Notes: a model not told the origin generated them from the sequence alone. A stretch of DNA of 64,000 bases from Agrobacterium tumefaciens (GCF_005221325.1 NZ_CP039888.1:2108001-2172000), one strand, 5' to 3'; positions 26,592 to 36,327 are shown, counted from the first letter of the stretch. Numbers and translations: made by a program.

Positions 26592-26605
26592 TTGATCGAA
26601 ATCAA
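26592..26605. promoter_or_regulatory. FNR/FixK-type anaerobox
   Basis: TTGATCGAAATCAA is an exact match to the TTGAT-N4-ATCAA consensus. It lies 64 bases upstream of the ATG of the Crp/Fnr-family gene at 26670, a suitable position for activation or autoregulation. Confidence 0.75.
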
Positions 26606-26669
26606 TTCGCTTTTCAGGTGAACTGCTAGTCTCCTTCGCATCGGGAATTGCCGGTCGAGGAAAAATGCG

Positions 26670-27452
26670 ATGAGTTCTTTGCAGATAGGCGTGAGGGAGA
26701 AGGAACTTCCCCGGTTTCGTATCGCTTCGGACAGCCCGGCAAAAGGTTTGAGCGGGAGCCGAATGGACGTGAACAAGACCGTGAAGCTGAGCAACAGGGA
26801 CAGGAACATTCTGCTGCGCGCACCCTTGATCGGGGTCGCGGATGACGCGGCGGCGCTGAAGCTGATGGAGGCGGCGACCATTGCCAATGTCAATGCCCGC
26901 CACGTCCTCTTCAAGGAAGGCGAAGCGGCGCAGCATTTTTATTGCGTGCTGTCGGGTTATATCAGGCTGTACCGGCTGGACCGGCACGGGCGCGAGGCGG
27001 ATGTGCGTGTCAGCGGCCCCGGCGATACCTTCAACGAATGCCTGATTTTCGGCAGCGATACCTATCGCTACAGCGCGCAGGCGGCGGAAAGCTGCACCGT
27101 GGCGCGGTTCGAACTTGCGAGAATCCGCAGTCTGATCGATCAGGAGCCGGCCATCGCCAGGGCCGTCATGCGCTGCCTGTCCAACAGCCTGCTGGCGACC
27201 ATGGACTGCATCGCCAACGACCGCCTGCAGACAGCGCCGCAGCGCGTTGCCCATTACCTCATCAACCAGGGCCCGCGTGACGCCACATCCTTCTCACTGC
27301 GGCTGCCGTTCCAGAAAAGCCTGCTTGCCGGCAAGCTCGGCCTTGCGCCGGAAGCTCTGTCGCGCGCCTTCTCGACACTGAAAAAGTCAGGTGTCACGGT
27401 GCGCGGCCGCATCGTGCAGGTCAATGACGTCGCAGCGCTGAAACAGATATGA
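26670..27452 (+). CDS. Crp/Fnr-family transcriptional regulator
   Basis: 260-residue regulator. The cyclic-nucleotide-binding-like beta-roll (about 60-170) includes VLFKEGEAAQHFYCVLSGYI. A winged-helix domain at the C-terminus has the recognition helix LAPEALSRAFSTLKKSGV with the E-x2-SR contacts that FNR/FixK proteins use to read TTGAT half-sites. The N-terminal region lacks the clustered cysteines of oxygen-sensing FNR, so it is closer to NnrR/DNR or FixK types. ATG 26670 follows GAGGA. A perfect anaerobox upstream suggests control by FnrN/FixK or by itself. Confidence 0.88.
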   Translation: MSSLQIGVREKELPRFRIASDSPAKGLSGSRMDVNKTVKLSNRDRNILLRAPLIGVADDAAALKLMEAATIANVNARHVLFKEGEAAQHFYCVLSGYIRLYRLDRHGREADVRVSGPGDTFNECLIFGSDTYRYSAQAAESCTVARFELARIRSLIDQEPAIARAVMRCLSNSLLATMDCIANDRLQTAPQRVAHYLINQGPRDATSFSLRLPFQKSLLAGKLGLAPEALSRAFSTLKKSGVTVRGRIVQVNDVAALKQI

Positions 27453-27470
27453 AGACACCGGGAGAGGACG

Positions 27471-27502
27471 AAGGGCGGGATGCCAGCTGGCAGCCCGCCC
27501 TT
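27471..27502. terminator. Bidirectional terminator between convergent genes
   Basis: A nine-bp GC-rich stem (27471-27479 with 27494-27502) encloses a second dyad (TGCCAGCTGGCA). It lies between the convergent Crp/Fnr and metallo-hydrolase genes. The ends AAGGG/CCCTT give only short U-tracts. Confidence 0.6.
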
Positions 27503-27524
27503 CTGCATGTCCGAAGACGGAAAA

Positions 27525-28349
27525 TCAGCCCGGCTGCGGCACGAAGCGGAAGCTATCGCCCCGCCGCTCAATGTGGAAAAACCCACCGAGATGGCCGCCG
27601 GACACCAGCCAGCCGTGATCGGTGGCTTCAGCCAGCGCCGCGAGACGCGTCGTATAGGCAAGTTCAGAATCTATATCGTAAACGAAAGCGATTTCAGGAT
27701 CGTCAGCCTGCAATTCACTCACATGCAGCACATCGCCCCACAATAACAGCCGGTTATCTCCGTTGCCGATGAGATAACCGGTATGTCCCGGCGTATGACC
27801 GGGCATGGCGATCGCCTCGATATCCTCGGCAACCCTTCCCATGGCGATCGGCCGCAGCATTGCGCCGCAAATATCGAGCAGCCGCGCTGCAAGATCGAAA
27901 CCGCCCTGCCGGGCGAGCGGCAATGTCTTTCGCGCCTCCGCGCTGGTGAAGAAGGCTAGATCGACCTCGGGCACCCATATCTCCGCATTGGGAAAATAGG
28001 GCCGGTCGCCATCGATGAGACCCAGCGCATGGTCGCCGTGAATATGGGTAAGGATGACACGACTGACATCATCAGGCTGAATGCCGGCGGCGATCATCGC
28101 AGCGCGGGAATGGCCATAGGCAGCGCCCCAGGCCGTGCCGCAGCCGGCATCGATCAGCCAAAGGCCATCGGGCCCAGAGAGCGCAAAACAATTGACATCC
28201 ACATCCACCGTTTCGCCCTCAAGCCCGGCAACAACGACAGCCAGCGCCTCCGCGCCCTGCCGGTGGATAAGATGGCCGATAGGCGCCTTGTAGACACCAT
28301 CAACGAACCGGGACACGGCATAGGGGCCGAAACGCAGCGGTGCATTCAT
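27525..28349 (-). CDS. MBL-fold metallo-hydrolase
   Basis: 274-residue metallo-beta-lactamase-fold hydrolase. The zinc site is ILTHIHGDHALG (HxHxDH), with further ligands in AMPGHTPGHTGY and LLLWGDVLH. No signal peptide is visible. It lies three bases after the ureG stop and is probably the last gene of the urease transcript. The substrate is unknown; lactonase- and glyoxalase-like roles are both possible. Confidence 0.85.
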   Translation of the reverse strand: MNAPLRFGPYAVSRFVDGVYKAPIGHLIHRQGAEALAVVVAGLEGETVDVDVNCFALSGPDGLWLIDAGCGTAWGAAYGHSRAAMIAAGIQPDDVSRVILTHIHGDHALGLIDGDRPYFPNAEIWVPEVDLAFFTSAEARKTLPLARQGGFDLAARLLDICGAMLRPIAMGRVAEDIEAIAMPGHTPGHTGYLIGNGDNRLLLWGDVLHVSELQADDPEIAFVYDIDSELAYTTRLAALAEATDHGWLVSGGHLGGFFHIERRGDSFRFVPQPG

Positions 28350-28352
28350 GGC

Positions 28353-28964
<612 letters not shown>

Positions 28965-29053
28965 CACTCTGTTCCCTTCACTATGCTTTGGTATTGTCTC
29001 ACCATATCTCCTCCGCTTTTCGCTTCAAGAGATGCAAGAACCATGCCGCTGGT

Positions 29054-29180
29054 TTCTTCTCCCCGCCGGGGAGAAGGTGGCCCGAAAGGGTCGGATGAGG
29101 GGCAGCGCCAGCGATAGACCGAGAGCTTGCCCCCTCATCCCGCTGCCGCGGACTTCTCCCCGGCAGGGAGAAGAAACAAG
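29054..29180. repeat. RIME-like palindromic repeat (family B)
   Basis: Two linked palindromes: TTCTTCTCCCCGCCGGGGAG continuing into AAGGTGGCCCGAAAGGG at the left, and CCCCTCATCCCGCTGCCGCG continuing into the inverse TTCTCCCC...GGGAGAAGAAACAAG at the right. Close copies occur at 53137-53258 and 63015-63142. From memory this resembles Rhizobium-specific intergenic mosaic elements. It fills most of the ureF-ureG gap. Confidence 0.8.
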
Positions 29181-29218
29181 GGGCACCCACTCGCCACACC
29201 AATTATTGTCAGGCCCCC

Positions 29219-29890
29219 TCAGGAGCGGAAAAGCCGCGTGCCCTGGGTTTCATGACGCATTGCCGCCGTATCGGCGATAACAGTGGCGCTACCGAGATCG
29301 TCGAGCGTGGATAACGCGGCCCGTGCCACCACTTCGGCGATCACCGCCTCGCTTGCGGCCAGAATGGCGACTCCATCCTTTTGCCCCGCGACGCCAAGAC
29401 GGATGCCGGCCGAAACGATCTGCGAAACGCCGGCATGCAGAAAGGCGGCAAGCGTCTCGCGTAATGGCACTCCATGTCCGGCCGCAATAGCACCTATGGC
29501 GACAGGATAGGGAGCCTCCTTCGGCAATAGCTCCAGAACCGCATGCGGCCATGCGCCGGCGGCGGAAACGAAGGCGTCCCCCAGAAGCACGGTCTCGCGA
29601 TAACGTTCCGCCGAACCGGCCAGCGCGCGGCCCAGATCAGCCGTTTCGCTGAGCGCAACGGCATCCTGCGAGCTTCGCCAGGCATGTGCCAGAAACACCG
29701 CATCGTTCCACAGGGTGCCGTGGCGCAGAAGCGTTTCCACCCAGCCATGAAGTGCCGCGGCATCGCGCACGCGCCCGTCCTCCACCGCCTTTTCCAGCCC
29801 GCCGGAATAGGAAAAACCGCCGACCGGAAAGGCCGGCGACATCCAGGCCATCAGCCGCAACAGCGCGGCAACGCCGCGATCTTCGCTCAT
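29219..29890 (-). CDS. ureF: Urease accessory protein UreF
   Basis: 223-residue all-helical accessory protein that binds UreD and acts as an activation partner for UreG during nickel insertion. Typical sequence: LLRLMAWMSPAFPVGGFSYS GGLEKA near the N-terminus, and ETLLRHGTLWNDAVFLAHAW. The C-terminal end (RHETQGTRLFRS) matches the conserved UreF tail. The start is three bases after the ureE stop. Confidence 0.95.
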   Translation of the reverse strand: MSEDRGVAALLRLMAWMSPAFPVGGFSYSGGLEKAVEDGRVRDAAALHGWVETLLRHGTLWNDAVFLAHAWRSSQDAVALSETADLGRALAGSAERYRETVLLGDAFVSAAGAWPHAVLELLPKEAPYPVAIGAIAAGHGVPLRETLAAFLHAGVSQIVSAGIRLGVAGQKDGVAILAASEAVIAEVVARAALSTLDDLGSATVIADTAAMRHETQGTRLFRS

Positions 29891-29893
29891 TCC

Positions 29894-30385
29894 TCAGCCG
29901 TGGTCATGATGGTGGTGGCCATGCCCGTGATCATGGCCATGAGAATGGCCGCCATGGGCATGATAGGCGCCGCGTGCCGGCTGGAAAGGTTCTTCCACAT
30001 CCCGCACGGTGGCGCCGAGGCCCTCCAGCATGGCGCGAATGACGTGGTCGCGCAGGATGAGAATGCGCTCTTCCTCGATCTGCGCCGAAAGATGCCGGTT
30101 GCCCAGATGCCAGGCGAGCTCGATCAGGTGAAGCCGATCCTTGGTCTTGATTTCGAACAGCTTTTCATCCGCCGCGCGAACCTCGATCAGATCGCCGTTT
30201 TCCACCACCAGCAGATCGCCATGGGCAAAAAGCACGGCTTCCTTCAGGTCCAGCATCACCATTTCATCGTTCTGGAGATGCAGTAGCTTGCGGCGCAGAT
30301 GCCGCTGGTCATGTGCCAGCGTGACATAACCGGAAGGCTCGTCGCCGGGGGTTCCGGCCGGGTGATAGGAAGTGACGCGCAGCAT
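29894..30385 (-). CDS. ureE: Urease nickel metallochaperone UreE
   Basis: 163-residue UreE. The N-terminal peptide-binding-like domain ([20 protein letters not shown]) is followed by the metal-binding domain ([20 protein letters not shown]). The tail, beginning [19 protein letters not shown], is rich in histidine and would hold nickel. ATG 30385 (MLRVTSYHP) fits the family start; the frame extends upstream to 30475 without family similarity. It is the first gene downstream of the IS element, 173 bp away, so its transcription may now depend on a local or IS-borne promoter. Confidence 0.95.
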   Translation of the reverse strand: MLRVTSYHPAGTPGDEPSGYVTLAHDQRHLRRKLLHLQNDEMVMLDLKEAVLFAHGDLLVVENGDLIEVRAADEKLFEIKTKDRLHLIELAWHLGNRHLSAQIEEERILILRDHVIRAMLEGLGATVRDVEEPFQPARGAYHAHGGHSHGHDHGHGHHHHDHG

Positions 30386-30537
30386 GGGATGATCCGTTTC
30401 AGAAACAGTCTTGGGAGGCTGATTTTTGACGGATAGGCGGAGGGATTTCAAGGCGAATGCGTATTCTCGCTGCATATAAAAATCCGGCAGAGTACCGGAA
30501 AGGGTGCGTACTATTAGAGACGCTCCCTCTAATGCGA

Positions 30538-30558
30538 CGTCATCCTCGGGCTTGTCCC
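30538..30558. repeat. Left fragment of family C palindromic repeat, split by IS
   Basis: The 21 bases match the left arm of the intact element at 21534-21620. The rest of the element resumes at 31838 beyond the IS. The last 11 bases (GGGCTTGTCCC) are duplicated at 31827-31837 as the target-site duplication. Confidence 0.85.
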
Positions 30559-31826
30559 ACTGCTGTCCGGTTTAAATTTCCATTCCGAGAAGTGTCATCT
30601 GTCTTGGATCGGCGGTTTTAGCTGGTGGCGGCCTTGTGAGGCTGTCGGTTCTTCGGCGATGCATAAGATTGGCGCGCACCAGGCGTGCGAATGCCAGTGG
30701 GCTTTGGACGAGTTTCTGGTCTGCCTGCGCCATGCGCAACAATAGATAGGCGATGAGCGCCACGGCGATCTGGATGCGCACGGCGTTCTCGCTGTTGCCA
30801 AGGAAATGCCGGATCCTCAGCGTCTGCTTGACCCAGCGAAAGAACAGTTCGATCGCCCAGCGCCGTTTGTAGAGATCGGCGATCTCCTGTGCGGGCGCGT
30901 CGAGATCGTTGGTCAGCAGTCGCAGCACCTTGCCCGTCTGCGTCCTGACTGTGATCTCCCGCACGGGGTCGCCAAACCGATTGCGGCGGCTTGCCGCCAT
31001 GCGGGCGGGCAGAAGCCCGATGCGATCGAAGAGGACGATGCCATCGCCGCTGACAGCTTGCTGGCTTGTTACGGTCAGCTTCGTATGGGACTTGAACCGC
31101 GTGACGATGCGGCAGCCGGCCTTGTCGAGCGCCGCCCACCAGCCGAAATCATAATAGCCAAGATCGAACACATAGGTCGCACCCGCCGCGATCGGCATGG
31201 CCTTGGCGGCTGTGATGTCGTTGACATTGGCGGGCGTGACCGCCGCATAGATCGGTCGCTCGGCATCGGCGTCGTAGACGACATGAACCTTGGCGCCGCA
31301 GGCCTGATGGGAAAACCGTGCCCAGTCGCACCCGGCCCCGCTCAGCCGAACGCCGGTCGCGTCGATGAGATAGGTGGCCTCCGACACCGACCGGCGCAAC
31401 CCGCGGCCCGCGCGGGCGACCATCTCGCGAAACAGACCGGCAAAGACCTCGCTTGAGCGCCGTGCATTGGCATCGCACAGCGTCGAGCGCGACACCGGCC
31501 TTCCACCGACGTGATAAAGCCGCGCGGCATGGCTTTCGAGGCCGCCGACGATCTCGCGCAGACTGACGGCTCCGGACAACTGGCCGTAAAGCAGGGCGAT
31601 GAACTGGCTCTTCGTTGACAGCCGGCGCACATGCTTGTCGGCGCCATGCTCATCCACAAGCCTGTCGAACCTGCTCCAAGCCACCCGCTTCAACAGATCG
31701 TGGAATACGCTATTGTAGTGCCGCACGGTGTTTTTCCTGTTCGTGTCCGAGATCGTCGCCAAACGTTCGAATACGAGTAGAATCAACACCGTGCGCCATG
31801 TCTACAAATTTAAACCGGACAGCAGT
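30559..31826. mobile_element. IS4-family insertion sequence, complete
   Basis: 1268-bp element with perfect 21-bp terminal inverted repeats (30559-30579 and 31806-31826, outer end ACTGCTGTCCGG). It is flanked by an 11-bp direct repeat GGGCTTGTCCC (30548-30558 and 31827-31837), the length expected for IS4-family transposition. It has one transposase gene whose stop codon lies inside the inverted repeat at the 30559 end. The element appears intact, which suggests a recent insertion. It landed in a family C palindromic repeat between the peroxiredoxin gene and ureE. Confidence 0.93.
30572..31726 (-). CDS. IS4-family transposase
   Basis: 384-residue DDE transposase. The N-terminal domain (VFHDLLKRVAWSRFDRLVDE) is typical of IS4 proteins. 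The catalytic residues are the aspartate in TYLIDATGV, the aspartate in TYVFDLGYYDF, and the glutamate in the YREK signature YKRRWAIELFFRWVK, which matches Y-x2-R-x3-E-x6-K. GTG 31726 (after AGGA) is preferred because family members begin near RHYNSVFHDLL; another GTG at 31789 would add 21 residues. No frameshift is seen. Confidence 0.93.
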   Translation of the reverse strand: MRHYNSVFHDLLKRVAWSRFDRLVDEHGADKHVRRLSTKSQFIALLYGQLSGAVSLREIVGGLESHAARLYHVGGRPVSRSTLCDANARRSSEVFAGLFREMVARAGRGLRRSVSEATYLIDATGVRLSGAGCDWARFSHQACGAKVHVVYDADAERPIYAAVTPANVNDITAAKAMPIAAGATYVFDLGYYDFGWWAALDKAGCRIVTRFKSHTKLTVTSQQAVSGDGIVLFDRIGLLPARMAASRRNRFGDPVREITVRTQTGKVLRLLTNDLDAPAQEIADLYKRRWAIELFFRWVKQTLRIRHFLGNSENAVRIQIAVALIAYLLLRMAQADQKLVQSPLAFARLVRANLMHRRRTDSLTRPPPAKTADPRQMTLLGMEI

Positions 31827-31837
31827 GGGCTTGTCCC

Positions 31838-31903
31838 GAGGATCCAACCACATATCGTAAAATCAATCCGTTGCAGATGCTCGGGACAGGCCCGAGCATG
31901 ACG
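31838..31903. repeat. Right fragment of family C palindromic repeat
   Basis: Joined to 30538-30558 it restores an 87-bp palindromic element. Its right arm (31883-31903) is complementary to the left arm with two mismatches. The inner segment resembles that of the intact copy at 21534-21620. Confidence 0.8.
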
Positions 31904-31980
31904 GAGGAGAGGTTTTCGCCCTCAGCGGCCAAGGCGACCCGGCATTGTTGCCGGGCCTTCAGAAAATCAGGAAACCAAAA

Positions 31981-32517
31981 TCAGGCCGCTGCGCGTGCCT
32001 TGAGGTTTTCGAGAATGTTCTGCGGCGAAGAGACGCCATAAGGGTCGGATTCGCAATTGTCGGAATAACCCTCTTCCTCGAACCACTGCTCCACCAGTCC
32101 GTCATTGATGACGGCGGCATAACGCCAGGAGCGCATGCCGAAACCGAGATTGTCCTTGGCGACCAGCATGCCCATTTTGCGGGTGAACTCACCCGAACCA
32201 TCGGGGATGACCTTGACGTTTTCCAGGTTCTGACCCTTGGCCCAGGCATTCATCACGAAGGCATCGTTGACCGACAGGCAATAGATCTCGTCGACGCCGA
32301 GCGCGCGGAATTCGCCCGCCAGCTTTTCGAAATCGGGAAGCTGGTAGGTCGAGCAGGTGGGCGTGAAAGCGCCGGGCAGTGAAAACAGCACGACCTTTTT
32401 GCCCTTGAAATAATCGTCGGAGGTCATGTCCTGCCAACGGAACGGGTTCGGGCCGCCAACGGCCTCGTCACGAACGCGCGTGCGGAAGGTTACGGCGGGC
32501 ACTTTTTTGCCGAGCAT
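31981..32517 (-). CDS. Peroxiredoxin (Prx5-type)
   Basis: 178-residue thiol peroxidase that reduces peroxides in the cytoplasm. The peroxidatic cysteine lies in LPGAFTPTCS (C55). WRYAAVINDGLVEQWFEEEG is typical of atypical two-Cys Prx5/AhpE-like proteins. ATG 32517 follows AGGAGAC. It is on the same strand as the urease genes but separated from DUF2459 by about 150 bp, so it may have its own promoter. Confidence 0.9.
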   Translation of the reverse strand: MLGKKVPAVTFRTRVRDEAVGGPNPFRWQDMTSDDYFKGKKVVLFSLPGAFTPTCSTYQLPDFEKLAGEFRALGVDEIYCLSVNDAFVMNAWAKGQNLENVKVIPDGSGEFTRKMGMLVAKDNLGFGMRSWRYAAVINDGLVEQWFEEEGYSDNCESDPYGVSSPQNILENLKARAAA

Positions 32518-32670
32518 GTCTGTCTCCTGTTCTGGCGTTTTACGCGGATCGCTTGGGATCGCTCCGCGCGGAATTCTTTTGCCGCTTCCATAGCGCAAGA
32601 TGCATTGCGGTGCAGCATAAAAATCGGATTATCGGCCGTCAAATGCACGAAATGCCGCACCGGTGAGAGA

Positions 32671-33336
32671 TCAATTGTGCAGGTCTACCGACCAGCGCAA
32701 CAGCGGCGGCAATGGCGTCCACCAGCCGGTGCGAATACCGGCCTCGCGCAACATGGCGGCCGACCAGGTGTTGCAGCCGGCCAGCGCGTTGAACCCGCCA
32801 TTCGCCTCGAAAAAAGCGTCCGTCAGACCATAAGCGACGCCGGGGACGAGCTGGGCCTTGCCGTCATTTCTGGCAAAACTCGCCCGGATGCCCGCGACAA
32901 GGCGCTGATACTCCGCTTCGGAAATACGAAGGCGTTTCACCCCGGCCAGATCGGCGGGAAAATCCCCGGTCACATCCACATGCATGACCGAACGGTCCAG
33001 CGTAAACGAGCGCAGCACCGGCATCGGTTTCAGATCGCCCCAGGTGGGCGTCTGAATATAAAACGACCGGCCGCCCCAGCCGAAGACCAGATAGGCCGCA
33101 GCCGGATGATTGACCGCAATGCCGCCCTCCTGCAATTCGGCGAACACCCGCCGCAGATCGTCATCAACCGGCAGGGCGATGTCGGTATGGATCGGGTTGG
33201 ACAAAAGCAGGATTTCGCGATCTTTCGCACCGTTTGCATCATCGGCGAAAAAGGGGCGCGGCACGACGGTGCCGAGCACAAGAAGCGCGATGAGCAGCAG
33301 CACAGTGCCGCCGGTCCACCTTATGATGCTTCTCAA
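32671..33336 (-). CDS. DUF2459 (urease-region) protein
   Basis: 221-residue protein with an N-terminal membrane anchor or signal (IIRWTGGTVLLLIALLVLG) and a periplasmic domain including LLSNPIHTDIALPV, WGGRSFYIQTPTWGDL and LAGCNTWSAAMLREAGI. It matches the DUF2459 family, also catalogued as a conserved urease-region protein. The start codon is TTG at 33336; no good in-frame ATG exists nearby. It begins 13 bases after the ureC stop. The conserved His and Cys suggest a peptidase-like fold, but no function is established to my knowledge. Confidence 0.8.
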   Translation of the reverse strand: MRSIIRWTGGTVLLLIALLVLGTVVPRPFFADDANGAKDREILLLSNPIHTDIALPVDDDLRRVFAELQEGGIAVNHPAAAYLVFGWGGRSFYIQTPTWGDLKPMPVLRSFTLDRSVMHVDVTGDFPADLAGVKRLRISEAEYQRLVAGIRASFARNDGKAQLVPGVAYGLTDAFFEANGGFNALAGCNTWSAAMLREAGIRTGWWTPLPPLLRWSVDLHN

Positions 33337-33349
33337 GACGGGAACGCCG

Positions 33350-35059
33350 TCAGAACAGGAAATAACGCTGCGCCATCGGCAGCACGGTGGCCGGTTCGCA
33401 GGTCAGAAGCTCGCCATCCGCCCGCACCTCGTAAGTCTCGGGATCGACCTCGATATGCGGGGTGAGTGAATTGTGGATCATCGAGGCCTTGGAAATACCG
33501 CCGCGCACATTCTTCACCGGCAGCAACTTCTTGGCAACGCCGAGGCGCTGGGCAAGGCCGGCATCCAGCGACGCCTGCGAAACGAAAGTGACCGAGGAGT
33601 TGGTGCGCAGCTTGCCATAGGCCGCAAACATCGGCCGATAATGCATCGGCTGCGGTGTGGGAATGGAGGCATTCGGATCGCCCATCGGGGCGGCCGCAAT
33701 CGAGCCGCCAAGCAGCACCATTTCAGGCTTCACACCGAAAAAGGCCGGGTTCCACAGCACCAGATCGGCGCGCTTGCCAACTTCAACCGAGCCGATCTCA
33801 TAGCTGACACCCTGGGCGATGGCGGGGTTGATGGTGTATTTGGCGATGTAACGGCGCACACGGAAATTGTCGTTCTCGCCCGTTTCTTCCTTCAGGCGAC
33901 CACGCTGGCGTTTCATCTTGTCGGCGGTCTGCCAGGTCCGGATCGCCACTTCGCCGACACGACCCATGGCCTGGCTGTCCGACGAGATGATCGAAAACGC
34001 GCCGATATCGTGGAGAATATCTTCTGCCGCGATGGTTTCCTTGCGGATGCGGCTTTCGGCAAAGGCGATATCTTCAGGAATGGACGGCGACAGGTGGTGG
34101 CACACCATCAGCATGTCGAGATGTTCGGCCAGCGTATTGACGGTATAGGGCCGCGTCGGGTTGGTGGAAGACGGAATGACGTTGGGGTTGCCGCAGACCT
34201 TGATGATGTCAGGCGCGTGCCCGCCGCCTGCACCTTCGGTGTGGAAAGCATGGATGGTGCGGCCCCTGATGGCGGCGACGGTGTCTTCCACGAAGCCGCT
34301 TTCGTTCAGCGTATCTGTGTGGATCATCACCTGCACGTCATATTCGTCAGCCACCGTCAGGCAATTGTCGATGGCGGCGGGTGTCGTGCCCCAGTCCTCA
34401 TGCAGTTTCAGCGACGAAGCGCCGGCAAGGATCATCTCTTCCAGCGGTGCCGGCAGCGAGGCATTGCCCTTGCCGGCCAGCGCCAGGTTCATCGGGAAGG
34501 CATCGAAGCTCTCGATCATCCGCTCGATGTGCCACGCGCCGGTGCAGGTGGTGGCGAGCGTGCCATGTGCGGGGCCGGAACCGCCGCCCAGCATGCAGGT
34601 CACACCGCTCATCAGCGCTTCCTCGATCTGCTGCGGGCAGATGAAGTGAATATGCGCGTCCATGCCGCCGGCCGTCAGGATCTTGCCTTCACCCGCAATC
34701 GCCTCGGTCGAGGGACCGACGATGATCGTGACGCCCGGCTGGGTATCGGGATTGCCGGCCTTGCCGATGGCGTGGATGCGGCCATTCTTCAGGCCCACAT
34801 CCGCCTTGTAGATGCCTGTGTGGTCGACGATCACGGCATTGGTGATGACGGTATCGACAGCCCCTTCGGCGCGCGTCGCCTGGCTCTGACCCATGCCGTC
34901 GCGAATGACCTTGCCGCCGCCGAATTTCACTTCCTCGCCATAGGTCGTGTGGTCCTTCTCGATCTCGATGAAGAGTTCGGTATCGGCCAGTCGCACCTTG
35001 TCACCAACGGTCGGACCGAACATACCGGCATAGGCGGCGCGGGAAATCTTGTAGGGCAT
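33350..35059 (-). CDS. ureC: Urease alpha subunit UreC
   Basis: 569-residue catalytic subunit, hydrolysing urea to ammonia and carbamate. The nickel site is complete: H136 and H138 in GGMDAHIHF, the carbamylated lysine K218 in SLKLHEDWG, histidines in [10 protein letters not shown] and [10 protein letters not shown], the flap histidine in [12 protein letters not shown] and the aspartate in [12 protein letters not shown] 35059 follows AAGGAG. It is unusual that three unrelated genes lie between ureB and ureC, whereas the classical order is contiguous ureABC. Confidence 0.98.
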   Translation of the reverse strand: MPYKISRAAYAGMFGPTVGDKVRLADTELFIEIEKDHTTYGEEVKFGGGKVIRDGMGQSQATRAEGAVDTVITNAVIVDHTGIYKADVGLKNGRIHAIGKAGNPDTQPGVTIIVGPSTEAIAGEGKILTAGGMDAHIHFICPQQIEEALMSGVTCMLGGGSGPAHGTLATTCTGAWHIERMIESFDAFPMNLALAGKGNASLPAPLEEMILAGASSLKLHEDWGTTPAAIDNCLTVADEYDVQVMIHTDTLNESGFVEDTVAAIRGRTIHAFHTEGAGGGHAPDIIKVCGNPNVIPSSTNPTRPYTVNTLAEHLDMLMVCHHLSPSIPEDIAFAESRIRKETIAAEDILHDIGAFSIISSDSQAMGRVGEVAIRTWQTADKMKRQRGRLKEETGENDNFRVRRYIAKYTINPAIAQGVSYEIGSVEVGKRADLVLWNPAFFGVKPEMVLLGGSIAAAPMGDPNASIPTPQPMHYRPMFAAYGKLRTNSSVTFVSQASLDAGLAQRLGVAKKLLPVKNVRGGISKASMIHNSLTPHIEVDPETYEVRADGELLTCEPATVLPMAQRYFLF

Positions 35060-35103
35060 GGTTCAGGCTCCTTGAAAACACGGCAACGGGCACAGAAACA
35101 AAG

Positions 35104-35886
35104 TCAGGCAACTTCATCCGTTTCAGTGACATCGCTTTTTATCGGTAAATCCACCACGCACCCGGGCAAAGCTCTGATGAGCGCGCGTGTCATGCTGGCA
35201 AAGTCGTTGGCGAGAAAAAGACGTTCGCTGGCGTTCACCAGAAAATCGTCAGGAAGAGTCTTAAACAATCGGAGCTGAGCCGAGACGCTTCCATGAGCGG
35301 TATCGTGAACGTCTTCATATTTGTAACTATAGCCTGCCGCCTCTGCCGCTGCCACGACGTAATTCAACCTTTGCCGTATATCGGCTTCACCAGCCAGGTC
35401 GGCATCCAGAAAATACGATACAACGAAGCGCTTTACATTCACTTGAACATATATTTTCTGCTCCACGCCGTAAGCGAGCACGCGGTACTGACAATAATGA
35501 TTGCCGTGGTCGTAATTCGCCATTATCCGCGTCTTGGTCACAAGTGGATTCGGCCGATAGGCTCGAGTGAGCTCTGTGAAGAGGCTGTCCTTGTAGTCAA
35601 CGATGCGCAAGGCATCCGGGATTTCCCGGATAAGAAAATCCTCGGTTCTTTTTTTCAAAAAGGACACGTTTACGTTAAATCGCGTATAAAAAACGATTGC
35701 GATAACGCCCAGTCCGGCGGCACAAGTCTGCGCAAGCGTCAACCCAGTGGTAACCACCCCCGCATCGGCTTTTTCATTCAAAAGAACTAAAACGACCGCT
35801 ATCGAGAGCAGGAAAAAAAATATCGCGAGCGCCGTTATGACGATCTTCGCACGGCGCGGAATATATAAAATATGTTCGTTGGTCAT
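35104..35886 (-). CDS. Hypothetical two-helix membrane protein in the urease operon
   Basis: 260-residue protein. Two membrane helices near the N-terminus (about 14-38, VITALAIFFFLLSIAVVLVLL, and 47-68) are followed by a soluble cytoplasmic domain with no motif I recognise. Its base composition is more AT-rich than its neighbours, which suggests later acquisition. It lies 44 bp before ureC on the same strand and would be transcribed with it. Confidence 0.7.
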   Translation of the reverse strand: MTNEHILYIPRRAKIVITALAIFFFLLSIAVVLVLLNEKADAGVVTTGLTLAQTCAAGLGVIAIVFYTRFNVNVSFLKKRTEDFLIREIPDALRIVDYKDSLFTELTRAYRPNPLVTKTRIMANYDHGNHYCQYRVLAYGVEQKIYVQVNVKRFVVSYFLDADLAGEADIRQRLNYVVAAAEAAGYSYKYEDVHDTAHGSVSAQLRLFKTLPDDFLVNASERLFLANDFASMTRALIRALPGCVVDLPIKSDVTETDEVA

Positions 35887-35901
35887 GGGCTCAGGCTGTA
35901 C

Positions 35902-36327
35902 TCAAAACTGGTCGGTTAACGCTTTTAGTTCTTCCGCGCGCTTGCTGCTCATATCGGCGAGGCAGGACGCGATCAGCATCGGCTCCATCGAGCCACCACG
36001 CGCCTGAAAACCTGATAGCGCGCAATTGGCGTCGCGAAATGCCACCCATGCGCGCTGGGCGGTCACCAGAGCGTCGGTCGCGCCCTTGCTGCTTGCGTCG
36101 GCCGTTTTGTCACGGTCGGCAAGCTGCTTGCGAAGCTTCTGATACGCGGCGTTTAAATCCTTGTCGGCCTTTTCATGGTCCTGGCCGGCGCAGATTGTCA
36201 TATCCGCCTGCGTCTGCGGCGCCTTGCAGTCGGGCGCGTCGTCGGCAAGTGCAGGGCCTGCCGCGCCGCCCGTCAGCAACAGCAATGCTGCGGCTGCGAG
36301 GCGGAAATTTTGCGGGTTCATCGCCAT
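35902..36327 (-). CDS. DUF1311 / LprI-type lysozyme inhibitor-like protein
   Basis: 141-residue exported protein. The signal peptide (NFRLAAAALLLLTGGAAGPA, ending ALA) is followed by a DUF1311 domain with four conserved cysteines: PDCKAPQTQADMTICAGQDH, then FRDANCALSG and ASCLADMS. Some family members inhibit lysozyme; others have no known role. It follows the GFA gene by three bases and precedes the hypothetical membrane protein by 15 bp, so it belongs to the urease transcript. Confidence 0.85.
   Translation of the reverse strand: MAMNPQNFRLAAAALLLLTGGAAGPALADDAPDCKAPQTQADMTICAGQDHEKADKDLNAAYQKLRKQLADRDKTADASSKGATDALVTAQRAWVAFRDANCALSGFQARGGSMEPMLIASCLADMSSKRAEELKALTDQF

Noticed and set aside
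29894..29960. Histidine-coding repeat at the end of ureE considered as a low-complexity artefact
   Set aside because: A histidine-rich nickel-binding tail is a known UreE feature and the frame closes normally.
33473..35278. 601-codon frame antisense to ureC
   Set aside because: It lies opposite a urease alpha subunit with a complete active site and has no family features.
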